A stretch of DNA of 64,000 nucleotides, taken from the IMG/VR virus record IMGVR_UViG_3300032307_000723, positions 53,614 to 117,613 of that record. One strand, 5' to 3'. Under the pieces are notes generated by a model. The model did no database searches. It was not told the DNA's origin and saw only the letters and a list, made by a program, of their open reading frames with translations. How positions within the stretch are numbered: position 1 is the first letter of the stretch; every line of letters starts with the position of its first letter. This document shows, one piece after another, positions 33,456 through 41,595 of this stretch. Position numbers and translations under genes: made by a program. Source of the stretch: a virus.

Positions 33456-34412
33456 ATGAATTTACAAGAGAACATACAGAGAATAAAACAGGTGATGGGA
33501 CTTCTTACAGAAGAAGAAAATCAACCTGCAACAAAAGGAGTTAATCACGGAGTTGTAATTAAGCAGCCATATCAACAAGGTCAAGAAGGAGAACAATTAA
33601 ATAGTTTTATAATCGGGGTTACTCATTTTGATGAAAAAAACCCTGTATACTTAGAACTTGATGATATTGACCCTTCAATTATTAATGATATAAAACAAGT
33701 TGCAACAAACTGTGGGTATTATTATGAGGGTGTGGGTGGAGACGACCTAAAGAACATCGAAAGATTCTTCAAAGAAGAATTAGGGTTAAATGTTACCGAA
33801 AAGATGAGAAAAGGAAGTTACGAACCAAAGATAGATAATGAGCAACCCGACAAAAAGTATTTCATGTATACTTTTTTTTCTAATGGGAATGCTGTGGATG
33901 AGAAAACTAAAGCACAATTAGACGGAATCAACCAAGATAAAATTTTATTAGACCAACTTTCCATATTAAAAAATAGCGGTCAAAAAATAAATTCAATTTA
34001 TGACTTAATTAAGTTTGGTGATGGGTCAAAGTTATTTTGGGATGGTAGTTTATCTTTTAATGATGAGGATAAAGACTGGTTTATTAAACAAATACAAGGA
34101 ACTCCTAACACACAAAATGTAATGGAGTTACTAAAAAGTGCACCAACACCTGAAAATATTAGAAAATTTATTCAGAGTGGGTTTGATGTTATGTGGGGGA
34201 ATTTTGATTCAAAAACGGATAATTTTGGGTACGAACAAGATATAAATAAAACTAAGAATTTATTGACCAAGATGGCAGAAATTGCCACACAAAAAAGAAG
34301 AGAATACATTAAAAACAATCTTGTTTGTGGGATTTATTTTATAGGTGAAGGACACATAAAATCTTGGCAAGAACAATTTGTGGGTACACAAGTATTTAAA
34401 AAAACAAAATAA
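33456..34412 (+). CDS. MNLQEN-tagged protein of unknown function
   Basis: Tag residues 1-20 are MNLQENIQRIKQVMGLLTEE, with candidate cleavage after L-T-E. The 318-residue body has an acidic N-terminal domain and a helical C-terminus. Its stop codon overlaps the next start by 1 base. Confidence 0.7.
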   Translation: MNLQENIQRIKQVMGLLTEEENQPATKGVNHGVVIKQPYQQGQEGEQLNSFIIGVTHFDEKNPVYLELDDIDPSIINDIKQVATNCGYYYEGVGGDDLKNIERFFKEELGLNVTEKMRKGSYEPKIDNEQPDKKYFMYTFFSNGNAVDEKTKAQLDGINQDKILLDQLSILKNSGQKINSIYDLIKFGDGSKLFWDGSLSFNDEDKDWFIKQIQGTPNTQNVMELLKSAPTPENIRKFIQSGFDVMWGNFDSKTDNFGYEQDINKTKNLLTKMAEIATQKRREYIKNNLVCGIYFIGEGHIKSWQEQFVGTQVFKKTK

Positions 34413-35071
34413 TGAACTTAAACGAGAATATACAGAGAATCAAAGAAATGATGGGACTTGTTACCGAAGAAGAACAAAAGTCTTATGAAAGTAAACCTAT
34501 TGTATTAATAGGTCCACAAGGAACGGGAAAATCAACCACAGCAGAGGCACTTGCTAAAAAACTTGGTATACCATTAATCACAACGGATATGTTAATGATT
34601 GATGAAAAATACGAGGAAATGTGTAAAAATGAACCGGAAGTTGAGGTTGAGATTACACGAGTTAAAGGTGGGGGAATAAATTATTCATCAAACAAAGAAT
34701 ACGAGTTTTGTGTAATGAATAAGATATTTGATAATTATGATAATCAAAAAATAGTCCTTGATGTGGGAGGTTCACATGCAAAGTGGGATGACAAACATTC
34801 CGAAAGAATGCAAGAATTATTTAATTCAACACCAAATATTTTTATATTCAATGTTAGTGATGATGAAGATGAAACTTACGAATTCTTGAAAAAAAGAAGA
34901 GAAGGTAGAGGAGAACCAATATCACCTGAAAATGAAGTTAAGTTCAGAAATATTATAAGTGATTTAAATAATTTTTATAGAGGTACACAAAAAATATCAA
35001 TTATTGACAAAGATAAGAAATCAAAAACAACCGATGAGTTGGTTGATGAAATAATTACAAAATTAACATAG
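34412..35071 (+). CDS. MNLNEN-tagged P-loop kinase, shikimate-kinase-like
   Basis: After the tag (residues 1-21, cleavage candidate V-T-E), residues 34-42 are a Walker A GPQGTGKST. LGIPLITTDML follows as in shikimate or gluconate kinases, IVLDVGG is a Walker-B-like strand, and RREGRGEP a lid with Arg residues. It should phosphorylate a small molecule or nucleic-acid end. An enzyme domain behind the tag supports the idea that the tag is a transport signal. Confidence 0.82.
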   Translation: MNLNENIQRIKEMMGLVTEEEQKSYESKPIVLIGPQGTGKSTTAEALAKKLGIPLITTDMLMIDEKYEEMCKNEPEVEVEITRVKGGGINYSSNKEYEFCVMNKIFDNYDNQKIVLDVGGSHAKWDDKHSERMQELFNSTPNIFIFNVSDDEDETYEFLKKRREGRGEPISPENEVKFRNIISDLNNFYRGTQKISIIDKDKKSKTTDELVDEIITKLT

Positions 35072-35490
35072 TGAAATTATACGAAGACATACATAAGATA
35101 CAATCAATGATGGGGGTTATAACTGAAGACAATAAGAATAATGTTATACGAAAAATGGTTGATTCTCTTGGATTAAAAACTACCATCCAAATGGTGGGGG
35201 ATTATTATGCAATTGAACCATATTTAACGGATGTTGATAAAGTTAACTACATTAAAGATAGAGTTTCAGAATTAGGTAGAGGTGGTATTAGTTTCCATGA
35301 TATGGATGAAGACTCAATTCTTGTTTATAAAAATGGTAATGAAGTAAAACAAATTGAATTCTTAGGTAAAGATAGAGCATATATTAACTCTTACTATCGT
35401 AACGCACTTGTGGGTGATGAAAGAGTTCCATATGAAGATTTACCGGGACAAATAATTGATGAGTTAACTGAGATATTAATCAATAAGTAA
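35071..35490 (+). CDS. Tagged paralogue A of a four-member family
   Basis: GTG start overlapping the previous TAG. Tag MKLYEDIHKIQSMMGVITED, then the family core: KMVDSLGLKTTIQMVGDYY and YLTDVDKVNYIKDRV. 139 residues. The C-terminus has ELPG-type spacing before a final helix. Paralogues at 35853, 37007 and 37443. Confidence 0.72.
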   Translation: MKLYEDIHKIQSMMGVITEDNKNNVIRKMVDSLGLKTTIQMVGDYYAIEPYLTDVDKVNYIKDRVSELGRGGISFHDMDEDSILVYKNGNEVKQIEFLGKDRAYINSYYRNALVGDERVPYEDLPGQIIDELTEILINK

Positions 35491-35493
35491 GAG

Positions 35494-35856
35494 ATGAATC
35501 TACAGGAGAACATAGAAAGAATTAGAGAAATGATGGGAATGGATAATCCTCGTCATACTTTCAATATACAGAAACTTGTTGACGATAATATTATTTTTGT
35601 TACAATGCCAGGTGATGGTCAGGGTGGTATTGCCGAACCAAATTGGGAAGGTGATTGTAGTGTACTTACATTAGACAACTTAACTGGCGAAGAAATTGAA
35701 TTAAATCCGTGGAGATTGGAAGCAATCAAACAACCTTTACCCGATTGTATTCCATATGTACAAGATAGACAAAATGATTGGAGTGATGAGAAATATTATC
35801 AAGTAATCAACTCTATAGAAAAAAATGGAGGGGATGTCAATAATTACATAATATGA
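35494..35856 (+). CDS. MNLQEN-tagged small protein
   Basis: 120 residues. Tag MNLQENIERIREMMGMDN lacks a clear [LI]-x-E end. Body beta-rich with PGDGQGGIAEPNWEGDCSV. Its stop overlaps the next start by 4 bases. Confidence 0.68.
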   Translation: MNLQENIERIREMMGMDNPRHTFNIQKLVDDNIIFVTMPGDGQGGIAEPNWEGDCSVLTLDNLTGEEIELNPWRLEAIKQPLPDCIPYVQDRQNDWSDEKYYQVINSIEKNGGDVNNYII

Positions 35857-36290
35857 ATTTACAAGAGAACATAGAAAGAATACACGAGATAATGGGCGGG
35901 GTTATAACTGAAGACAAAATGGATAAGGTTATAAAGAACATGATTGATAGTGTAGGGATAGAAAGTACATTTAAAATGGTGGGTGACTACGATGTGGTGG
36001 AGAAATATTTTACAGATGAAGATAAGATTAATTATATTAAAGACCAATTTCATAAAATAAATGATGGTAATTTTTTTAGTCTTGAACAAATATGGCAAAA
36101 ACCAATTCAACTTGAAATACAAGAAGACGGGGTAAAGAGAGTTCAAATAGAGGGATTAAGTGAAAACCATGTGTCCGTTGTCAAATATAAGTTTAATGGT
36201 TCACCTATGAAGTATTATTCAAAATATGAAGTATTATCTTCGGAGACAATAGATAAATTATTTAGAATGATGTTAGGTCAATACATTTAG
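35853..36290 (+). CDS. Tagged paralogue B of a four-member family
   Basis: Tag MNLQENIERIHEIMGGVITE then core NMIDSVGIESTFKMVGDYD and YFTDEDKINYIKDQF, the closest to paralogue C in the core. 145 residues. Confidence 0.72.
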   Translation: MNLQENIERIHEIMGGVITEDKMDKVIKNMIDSVGIESTFKMVGDYDVVEKYFTDEDKINYIKDQFHKINDGNFFSLEQIWQKPIQLEIQEDGVKRVQIEGLSENHVSVVKYKFNGSPMKYYSKYEVLSSETIDKLFRMMLGQYI

Positions 36291-36292
36291 AT

Positions 36293-36595
36293 ATGAACTT
36301 AAAACAGGCCATAAGAAGAATATTAAGGGAAGAAGTTAACACCACAAATTATATCAGAAGAAGATATAATTGTATGGATGAATATATAACAAAATTAGAA
36401 AATGGGGAAGAAAGTCTTCCAATAAGAAGAGGACAATTAGATTGGACTACTTACCAAATAATGATAACCGCTTTTATAAGAAGTAATTGTCAAGACGATA
36501 ATGGGTATTATGACCCAAATTTACATTCAAATATTATGGATATATTTGGTGATAGACTATATCAATGGTATTATAAAAATAATATTAAGTTATGA
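36293..36595 (+). CDS. Tagged small protein (RRILRE type)
   Basis: 100 residues. A short, strongly basic tag MNLKQAIRRILREE with L-R-E, then a Tyr/Arg-rich helical body. The next gene has nearly the same first 14 residues, pointing to duplication or tag swapping. Confidence 0.7.
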   Translation: MNLKQAIRRILREEVNTTNYIRRRYNCMDEYITKLENGEESLPIRRGQLDWTTYQIMITAFIRSNCQDDNGYYDPNLHSNIMDIFGDRLYQWYYKNNIKL

Positions 36596-37005
36596 ACTTA
36601 AAACAAACCATAAGAAGAATATTAAGGGAAGAGTTATATTCTCCTGCAAGTGATGAATACACACCGGGGAAATTCATTGTTCACAAATCAAGTCCTGTAT
36701 GGAGGGAGAACATAGAACTTACCGGACTACAAGTATCGGTGGGGGATTGTTATCAACAGCACGTAGGTGGAGATGAAGAATGTAAAGAATCCATATTCGC
36801 CACAGATTCATTAGATGAAAGAGATATGTTTGATTCTACTTATGATGATGACATTTGGGTAATAGATACTGAATGTGCGGGAGTTACATGGTACAAAGAT
36901 AAACATTTTGATGGGGGTGATTACAAACATCATATAGTTACCTTCGAGAATATATCACCTGAGTGTATTAAACTAATGCATAAAGGAACGGGGAAAAGTT
37001 ATTAA
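36592..37005 (+). CDS. Tagged small protein (RRILRE type)
   Basis: 137 residues. Tag MNLKQTIRRILREEL differs from the preceding gene by one residue, while the body (Cys-, Asp- and His-containing beta region, VGDCYQQHVGGDEEC, HIVTFENI) is unrelated. It overlaps the preceding gene by 4 bases. Confidence 0.7.
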   Translation: MNLKQTIRRILREELYSPASDEYTPGKFIVHKSSPVWRENIELTGLQVSVGDCYQQHVGGDEECKESIFATDSLDERDMFDSTYDDDIWVIDTECAGVTWYKDKHFDGGDYKHHIVTFENISPECIKLMHKGTGKSY

Positions 37006-37006
37006 T

Positions 37007-37441
37007 ATGAGATTACAAGAGAATATACAGAGAATTAAACAGATAATGATTAAAGAAGATAAGGTACCATTAATTAAAAAAATGATTGATGATATTGGTC
37101 TTAAGAACACATTTAAGATGGTGGGGGATTACGACAAACTTGACCCCTACTTAACAGATTCTGATAAGATTAACTTTATTGAGAACAGTGTTTACAGATT
37201 ATCAGAGGAAATGGAAACTGTTCTCGTCGGTTTTGCCCTTCAAATTATTGGAGAAAACCCGATTCATTATGGTGAACAAGATGGGGAATTACATCTAATA
37301 GAATCTTTGTTTCCCAAATATGTGGAAGTTGATTATTATAGTGACAATATGGACACTTATTTAGGTGACTATAATGTTAGGTATGGTAGTTTACCCACAC
37401 AGGTATTAGATAAAATATTTAGAATGTTATTAGATAAGTAA
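37007..37441 (+). CDS. Tagged paralogue C of a four-member family
   Basis: Tag MRLQENIQRIKQIMIKED with I-K-E. Core KMIDDIGLKNTFKMVGDYD and YLTDSDKINFIENSV. 144 residues, one base after the preceding gene. Confidence 0.72.
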   Translation: MRLQENIQRIKQIMIKEDKVPLIKKMIDDIGLKNTFKMVGDYDKLDPYLTDSDKINFIENSVYRLSEEMETVLVGFALQIIGENPIHYGEQDGELHLIESLFPKYVEVDYYSDNMDTYLGDYNVRYGSLPTQVLDKIFRMLLDK

Positions 37442-37442
37442 T

Positions 37443-37898
37443 ATGGATTTACAAGAGAATATAAGTAGAATACAATCAATGATGGGTCTTATAACTGAAG
37501 ACAAAGATTCATTGACTAAAAAAATGATTGATGAACTTGGGGTAATGGCAACCATTAACTTAATGGGGGGTTTTGATTATTCTATGGAAGATTATATATC
37601 CAAGGAAAATAAAATTAAATTCATTAAAGAGGTTGTAGAAAAACTTTGTGAAAAGTACGACGATGTAGAGGTCGCTCAGTATAATCTTAATGGTAAACAA
37701 GTACAATATGATGAAGAAGAAGGTGAGAAACAAATGATAGAATATTATAGACCGGAATTTGTTATCGTAGAAAGATATAAATATGGTGAAGAAGATGTAT
37801 ACGATGACTACTATCTCGGGTCATTTGAAGTTCCATATGAAGAATTAAGTCATAGTTTAATAAATGAAATTTTCCATTTAATGTTAGAAGAAATATAA
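37443..37898 (+). CDS. Tagged paralogue D of a four-member family
   Basis: Tag MDLQENISRIQSMMGLITED. The core is diverged (KMIDELGVMATINLMGGFD, YISKENKIKFIKEVV). 151 residues. Last gene of the operon, followed by a terminator. Confidence 0.72.
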   Translation: MDLQENISRIQSMMGLITEDKDSLTKKMIDELGVMATINLMGGFDYSMEDYISKENKIKFIKEVVEKLCEKYDDVEVAQYNLNGKQVQYDEEEGEKQMIEYYRPEFVIVERYKYGEEDVYDDYYLGSFEVPYEELSHSLINEIFHLMLEEI

Positions 37899-37903
37899 AG
37901 AAT

Positions 37904-37931
37904 AACCCTCACTATAATGGTGGGGGTTTTT
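37904..37931 (+). terminator. Operon terminator, element shared with 40234
   Basis: AACCCTCAC pairs with GTGGGGGTT around a TATAAT-type loop, then T5. Almost the same element recurs at 40234-40260. Confidence 0.8.
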
Positions 37932-37940
37932 AATTAAAAG

Positions 37941-37977
37941 GGGGTCGGGGGATAACGCCTCGGACCATATGAAAGAT
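37941..37977. repeat. 37-base direct repeat, copy 1
   Basis: Begins GGGGTCGGGG and ends ATATGAAAGAT; it ends at the stop codon of the YIITES gene on the minus strand. It differs from copy 2 at three positions. Confidence 0.85.
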
Positions 37978-38324
37978 TATCTTGTTAAAGAGTACATCTT
38001 TTCCACTTCCTCAAAATAGGCATAATGAAGAGGGGAAATTCTTCTTAAAGTTAAATTGTAATGCTCCTTAAACCAATCATACAGAATCCATTGTTTGGTG
38101 TGAGATTCTAACCCAAAAAAAGAATCCAAGAATTCCCAAAGATATTCACTTACACCAATCTTTTCATATTCGGGGTTGTATTCAAAAATAACCTTACCAT
38201 TTTTCATAAAGAATATCAAATCATTATACTCTTTAGTTCTAAATTCTTCTAAATCACTATACTTAGAGTTAAGGTATTTGATTACCATTTTCTCCATTTG
38301 ACTTTCTGTAATAATGTATTTCAT
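37977..38324 (-). CDS. YIITES-tagged FG-WF family protein, repeat-flanked
   Basis: 115 residues from ATG 38324; the longer frame runs into the repeat and is rejected. Tag MKYIITESQMEKMVIKYL, strand KVIFEYNPEY, then FFGLESHTKQWILYDWFKEH. A TATTTATT box starts 12 bases before its ATG. The gene sits between two copies of a 37-base direct repeat, like a cassette. Confidence 0.75.
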   Translation of the reverse strand: MKYIITESQMEKMVIKYLNSKYSDLEEFRTKEYNDLIFFMKNGKVIFEYNPEYEKIGVSEYLWEFLDSFFGLESHTKQWILYDWFKEHYNLTLRRISPLHYAYFEEVEKMYSLTR

Positions 38325-38339
38325 ATTAAATAAATATAA

Positions 38340-38376
38340 GGGGTCGGGGATTAACGCATCGGACCATATGAAAGAT
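38340..38376. repeat. 37-base direct repeat, copy 2
   Basis: 34 of 37 bases match copy 1, including GGGGTCGGGG and CGGACCATATGAAAGAT. It lies just upstream of the promoter box of the flanked gene. Confidence 0.85.
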
Positions 38377-38583
38377 ATATCAGTAAGGGAAAATACTAAA
38401 CGATTAAACCATTCGTTCATACCTATGTTCCGTTTCACTCCACTCCGGATTCACTCATAGTTTCATCCTTTACTATTTTACATTTTACTATACATAGTCA
38501 ATAGTCTAATCTCCCCGCCTGTTGTGGGGTCCCCGCCTAACGACAAGACAATAAACGAAGTGGTGATTAGTAATCCGGTGAGT

Positions 38584-38634
38584 GTTCATTATTAAAGGAT
38601 GTTCATTTACAATGAACAATAGAATGAAATGAAC
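38584..38634. repeat. Four GTTCATT/AATGAAC iterons
   Basis: GTTCATT at 38584-38590 and 38601-38607; inverted AATGAAC at 38611-38617 and 38628-38634. Starts are 17 bases apart within each pair, and the pairs face each other. Confidence 0.7.
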
Positions 38635-39208
38635 AATGAGAGGATAATATAATAAGTTATGTTCCATATCAAGATAGTCAGGTTTCACCTCACAGGAATG
38701 ATATGAATAATAACTTTCCCACTTCTTACCACCTACGACTTGTCTTTCTTCGAAGGGACATATAATGGTCGATTAATGGTCCATTAAGTAGTATCGGTTC
38801 CCTCGTTGAGGTTATAAAAGTCCTCTTATAGGTTCCCTAAAGGGAACTCCCGGCGTTCTGTACTACTCTTAACTCTTTTTGCCAGGTTTTATATATAGTA
38901 AAAAATTACCTCTCACACTATCAGGAGGGGGAAAAAAGTGGTCTTTACACTATAACCAGCCACGAATCGGTGGTAAAATGTGGGAGACTTTCCCATTCAA
39001 TGGCGGGGAAAAAGTGGGTAAAGGGATTATCCCCTATCGCGAGCTCCCCTGACATTTTGACAAATCCAAGAAAAATGGTCATAACTTATTAACAATGTAC
39101 AACTTTTTTTATCAACTGACATAGCGTCAGGACCATTCCCCGCCTGTAACTATCTTTATTTTTATACGTTCCATAACTATACTTAATGGTACCAACACAA
39201 AATGACAC

Positions 39209-39523
39209 ATGGACAATTTAATATTCAACATAGATAGGATGGATGAGAACAAGATTCGAATAATCATTTCAGATGAGAACATCATCCAAAAGGGGATTTT
39301 ATATTTCGAGAGAGTAAAGGTGGGGTTCAATAGAAAACCCATAAGTATGAACTCATGGGCATGTATAGATGCGAAGGTGGAAGGTCTCTACGACATGGGC
39401 GGGGACTTCACCTCATTAGACATTCTAAACAAATGTCAGTTATTAATATCTTCTTTGGTTTCTGTTAATGAACATATCGTAGATGGCCATAACAAACCAA
39501 CCGATGATAAGGGCTCTAAGTAA
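39209..39523 (+). CDS. Small protein of unknown function
   Basis: 104 residues from ATG 39209. Beta/alpha N-terminus (KIRIIISDENIIQKGILYFERV), then a loop, then a hydrophobic helix (LLISSLVSV) and a polar tail. No clear promoter. Gene call rests on composition and length. Confidence 0.5.
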   Translation: MDNLIFNIDRMDENKIRIIISDENIIQKGILYFERVKVGFNRKPISMNSWACIDAKVEGLYDMGGDFTSLDILNKCQLLISSLVSVNEHIVDGHNKPTDDKGSK

Positions 39524-39811
39524 ATTTCTCATAGTTAATAAATATATTTGACTACAAAGATACACCAAATTATGGAATCCACAAACAATTCCGGATTTTA
39601 TTACGAATTATTTTCAGAACCTTATAGGGTCCATTATCATATTCTCAGTAATGGGCGGGGTTTATATAAAAAAATATAAAGCGCTGTGGAGTCTACTCTT
39701 CCACCTTCCGGTCCGCCCCCTGTTGGGTTGATTACCAATTCAGTGATACAAAGGTACGAATTAATAATGACCCCGCCAAACAATTTAACATTTGTTTAAG
39801 TATTTATTATC
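39524..39811. other. Intergenic stretch
   Basis: About 290 bases. It has a TATATTTG box near 39543, GGCGGGG at 39654 and CCCCGCC at 39771, and a TATTTATT box at 39801-39808, 11 bases before the next ATG. No gene seen. Confidence 0.45.
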
Positions 39812-40201
39812 ATGATAACACCGGAAGAAGTAGAACAATCATATGTGTTCAAAATAGTAAGACGAGCATTAATACAAGAGTACCCATGGATAACAGAAGT
39901 TAAAGTGGACAAGGATGACTATGACAATTATAAACACAATATATTCTTGGACGTATATATTGACCCACATGTGTTGGGGGAAGAATATGATTGGGATGTG
40001 GCCCGATGGGTGGAACCCGGATACTCATCATCATCGGTGGGGATGTTCTTTAGGGGAAGACATGAATCATACTCCGATGTTACACAAGAAGTTAATGACT
40101 TCATGTTAAGAGTATGTCACTCCCCCGCCATTCCGGATGAACTAAGATTACCAAAACCTAAGGATGACTTTGTAGTTGGTTCCTACATATCAAAACAATA
40201 A
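39812..40201 (+). CDS. Small protein of unknown function
   Basis: 129 residues. Begins MITPEEVEQSYVFKIVRRAL, a basic helix with partial tag character. EVKVDKDDYDNYKHNIFLDVYID follows, a helix-strand-strand pattern shared with the proteins at 51959 and 60527. Ser-rich centre. Confidence 0.6.
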   Translation: MITPEEVEQSYVFKIVRRALIQEYPWITEVKVDKDDYDNYKHNIFLDVYIDPHVLGEEYDWDVARWVEPGYSSSSVGMFFRGRHESYSDVTQEVNDFMLRVCHSPAIPDELRLPKPKDDFVVGSYISKQ

Positions 40202-40233
40202 ATGACATCCTGTCAAAACCAAGACACTATCAT

Positions 40234-40260
40234 AACCCTCACTATATTGGTGGGGGTTAT
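40234..40260 (+). terminator. Terminator, second copy of the 37904 element
   Basis: AACCCTCAC / GTGGGGGTT around an AT-rich loop. The T run is short and interrupted. Confidence 0.65.
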
Positions 40261-40262
40261 TT

Positions 40263-40464
40263 ATTAACAACCGGAGGGAGGGTATGTTGATAACTATTCA
40301 TATCTCCCTCCCATACCCCCTACATGGGGCGGGGTACCCCCTCCCCCCTCCCGTATCCCCCCTTACTATAGTGTCAAAATGTCATATAGGGGGGATAATC
40401 CCCTGAATAAAATAAAAATATTTTTGGGAAAAATTTGTCCCCCTCCCTAAAGGGAAGGAGGATA
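40263..40464. other. C-rich intergenic stretch with imperfect inverted repeats
   Basis: GGAGGGAGGGTATG and, about 17 bases on, CATATCTCCCTCC form an imperfect hairpin. Poly-C blocks and GGGGCGGGGTACCCC follow. Very unlike the rest of the window in composition. No gene seen. Confidence 0.45.
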
Positions 40465-40475
40465 TATTTATCAAT

Positions 40476-40766
40476 ATGGAATATAGTATAACTGAAAATA
40501 GATTACGAAAACTTTTCGTAAATTATATGAATTCACAATATGATTTAAGGTATGATAAATCTACCCGGGAGTTTGTGGGTAAGGACGGGGAGATATTCGG
40601 ATATCTCTTATTCAATACACTGGAATATAAATCTAAACATTTTTACTATGGGGATTATAAAACAGAGTACTTATTAAACGGAATGTTTGGGGAACTCACC
40701 AATGAGTTATTACTTCATTATTTTAGAGAAAGATTTCCGGATGTAACTATTGACGGAATAGAATAG
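40476..40766 (+). CDS. SITEN-tagged FG-WF family protein
   Basis: 96 residues. The tag MEYSITENRLRKLFVNYM replaces YII by YSI. Strand GYLLFNTLEY, then MFGELTNELLLHYFRERF, in which the Trp of WF is Tyr. A TATTTATC box starts 11 bases before the ATG. Confidence 0.7.
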   Translation: MEYSITENRLRKLFVNYMNSQYDLRYDKSTREFVGKDGEIFGYLLFNTLEYKSKHFYYGDYKTEYLLNGMFGELTNELLLHYFRERFPDVTIDGIE

Positions 40767-41085
40767 ACCCCTCCTGTTGATAATCCGGGGGAGTTCGTTT
40801 ATATTTATAATAAAAGGATAAACAATTAAATAATTTTGGTATGAGAGAAATTTGTAATTTCATCAGTAGAGTAACCTCCGGGAGAATATGTTTCGGATGG
40901 TGTAAAAAGTAAGACATTCAACCCCTCCCTTCAAGGTGGGGTTTTTTATTTTCTGTAAACACGACCCCCTTTTTTATTTTACCCCTTCAATGACAAAAAA
41001 AATTTTTGGAAAATTTTCATGAAATATGGAATAATACTTTACTGGTAAATTTTCTAGTATTATCTTTATACAAAAAAATATAACT
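40767..41085. other. Intergenic stretch with possible 23-codon gene and terminator
   Basis: A short frame at 40841-40912 (MREICNFISRVTSG..., ending in CKK) precedes a hairpin ACCCC...GGGGT with T6 near 40921-40947. The hairpin is a likely terminator; the micro-ORF is weak. A TATCTTTA box near 41059-41066 could serve the next gene. Confidence 0.4.
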
Positions 41086-41493
41086 ATGGAAGAGAAATTA
41101 GAATTACTTATGGATAGTGAGTATAAGGGTGAGTTAATCGAAATGATTAATAATTTGTATAATGAGAAATATCCTCAACGAGTACAGACCAAGAGATATG
41201 GTTTTAATGTTGGGGGGACTTTATTTGTTAACCCCACAACAAATGAGAATTACTTAAATGTGATTCGTCATTTTGAGGGTGTTGTTGGTTTTGGAGTATT
41301 CTCTAAGGTATTGAAGAATTATGTAAGGGATAGTTATGATTCATTCCCGGATTCTTATAAGGGGGCCAATCAGGTTGTTAAGATTAGTAACTTTTATCTT
41401 ACCACAAAAACAACTACGGATATGAAGATTAGTCATATAAAATCTTTGGGTGAGTATTTGGATATTCCGGTTGATGTTGTTCCTATGTCATAG
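41086..41493 (+). CDS. Unknown protein
   Basis: 135 residues. Acidic helical start, then a beta region (YGFNVGGTLFVNPTTNENY) and VGFGVFSKVLKNYVRDSY. No tag, host-type promoter. Followed directly by the first dispersed repeat. Confidence 0.6.
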   Translation: MEEKLELLMDSEYKGELIEMINNLYNEKYPQRVQTKRYGFNVGGTLFVNPTTNENYLNVIRHFEGVVGFGVFSKVLKNYVRDSYDSFPDSYKGANQVVKISNFYLTTKTTTDMKISHIKSLGEYLDIPVDVVPMS

Positions 41494-41510
41494 GCGGGGT
41501 TATTCATATA

Positions 41511-41558
41511 CCGCGTCGTCCGGTCTCACTTCGTTCGAGGGAATCCCAGCCCTTTTTT
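41511..41558 (+). repeat. Dispersed intergenic repeat, copy 1
   Basis: Contains CCGCGTCGTCCGG, CACTTCGTTCGAGGGAATCC and CAGCCC followed by eight T. Lies right after a stop codon. Confidence 0.85.
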
Positions 41559-41595
41559 TTAATTTATTTTTTTTTATTATTGTAAAAAAAAAATT

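Larger units (their letters stand above)
38325..39208. other. Long non-coding stretch, origin-like features
   Basis: 884 bases without a credible gene. It holds repeat copy 2 at the left end, four GTTCATT / AATGAAC heptamers (38584-38634), a GTTCCC-TAAA-GGGAAC hairpin (38832-38847), and CCCCGCC / GGCGGGG motifs at 38513, 38531, 39002 and 39138. Composition is richer in C than the flanks. It could be an origin, a packaging-related site, or a recombination spot. Confidence 0.5.
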
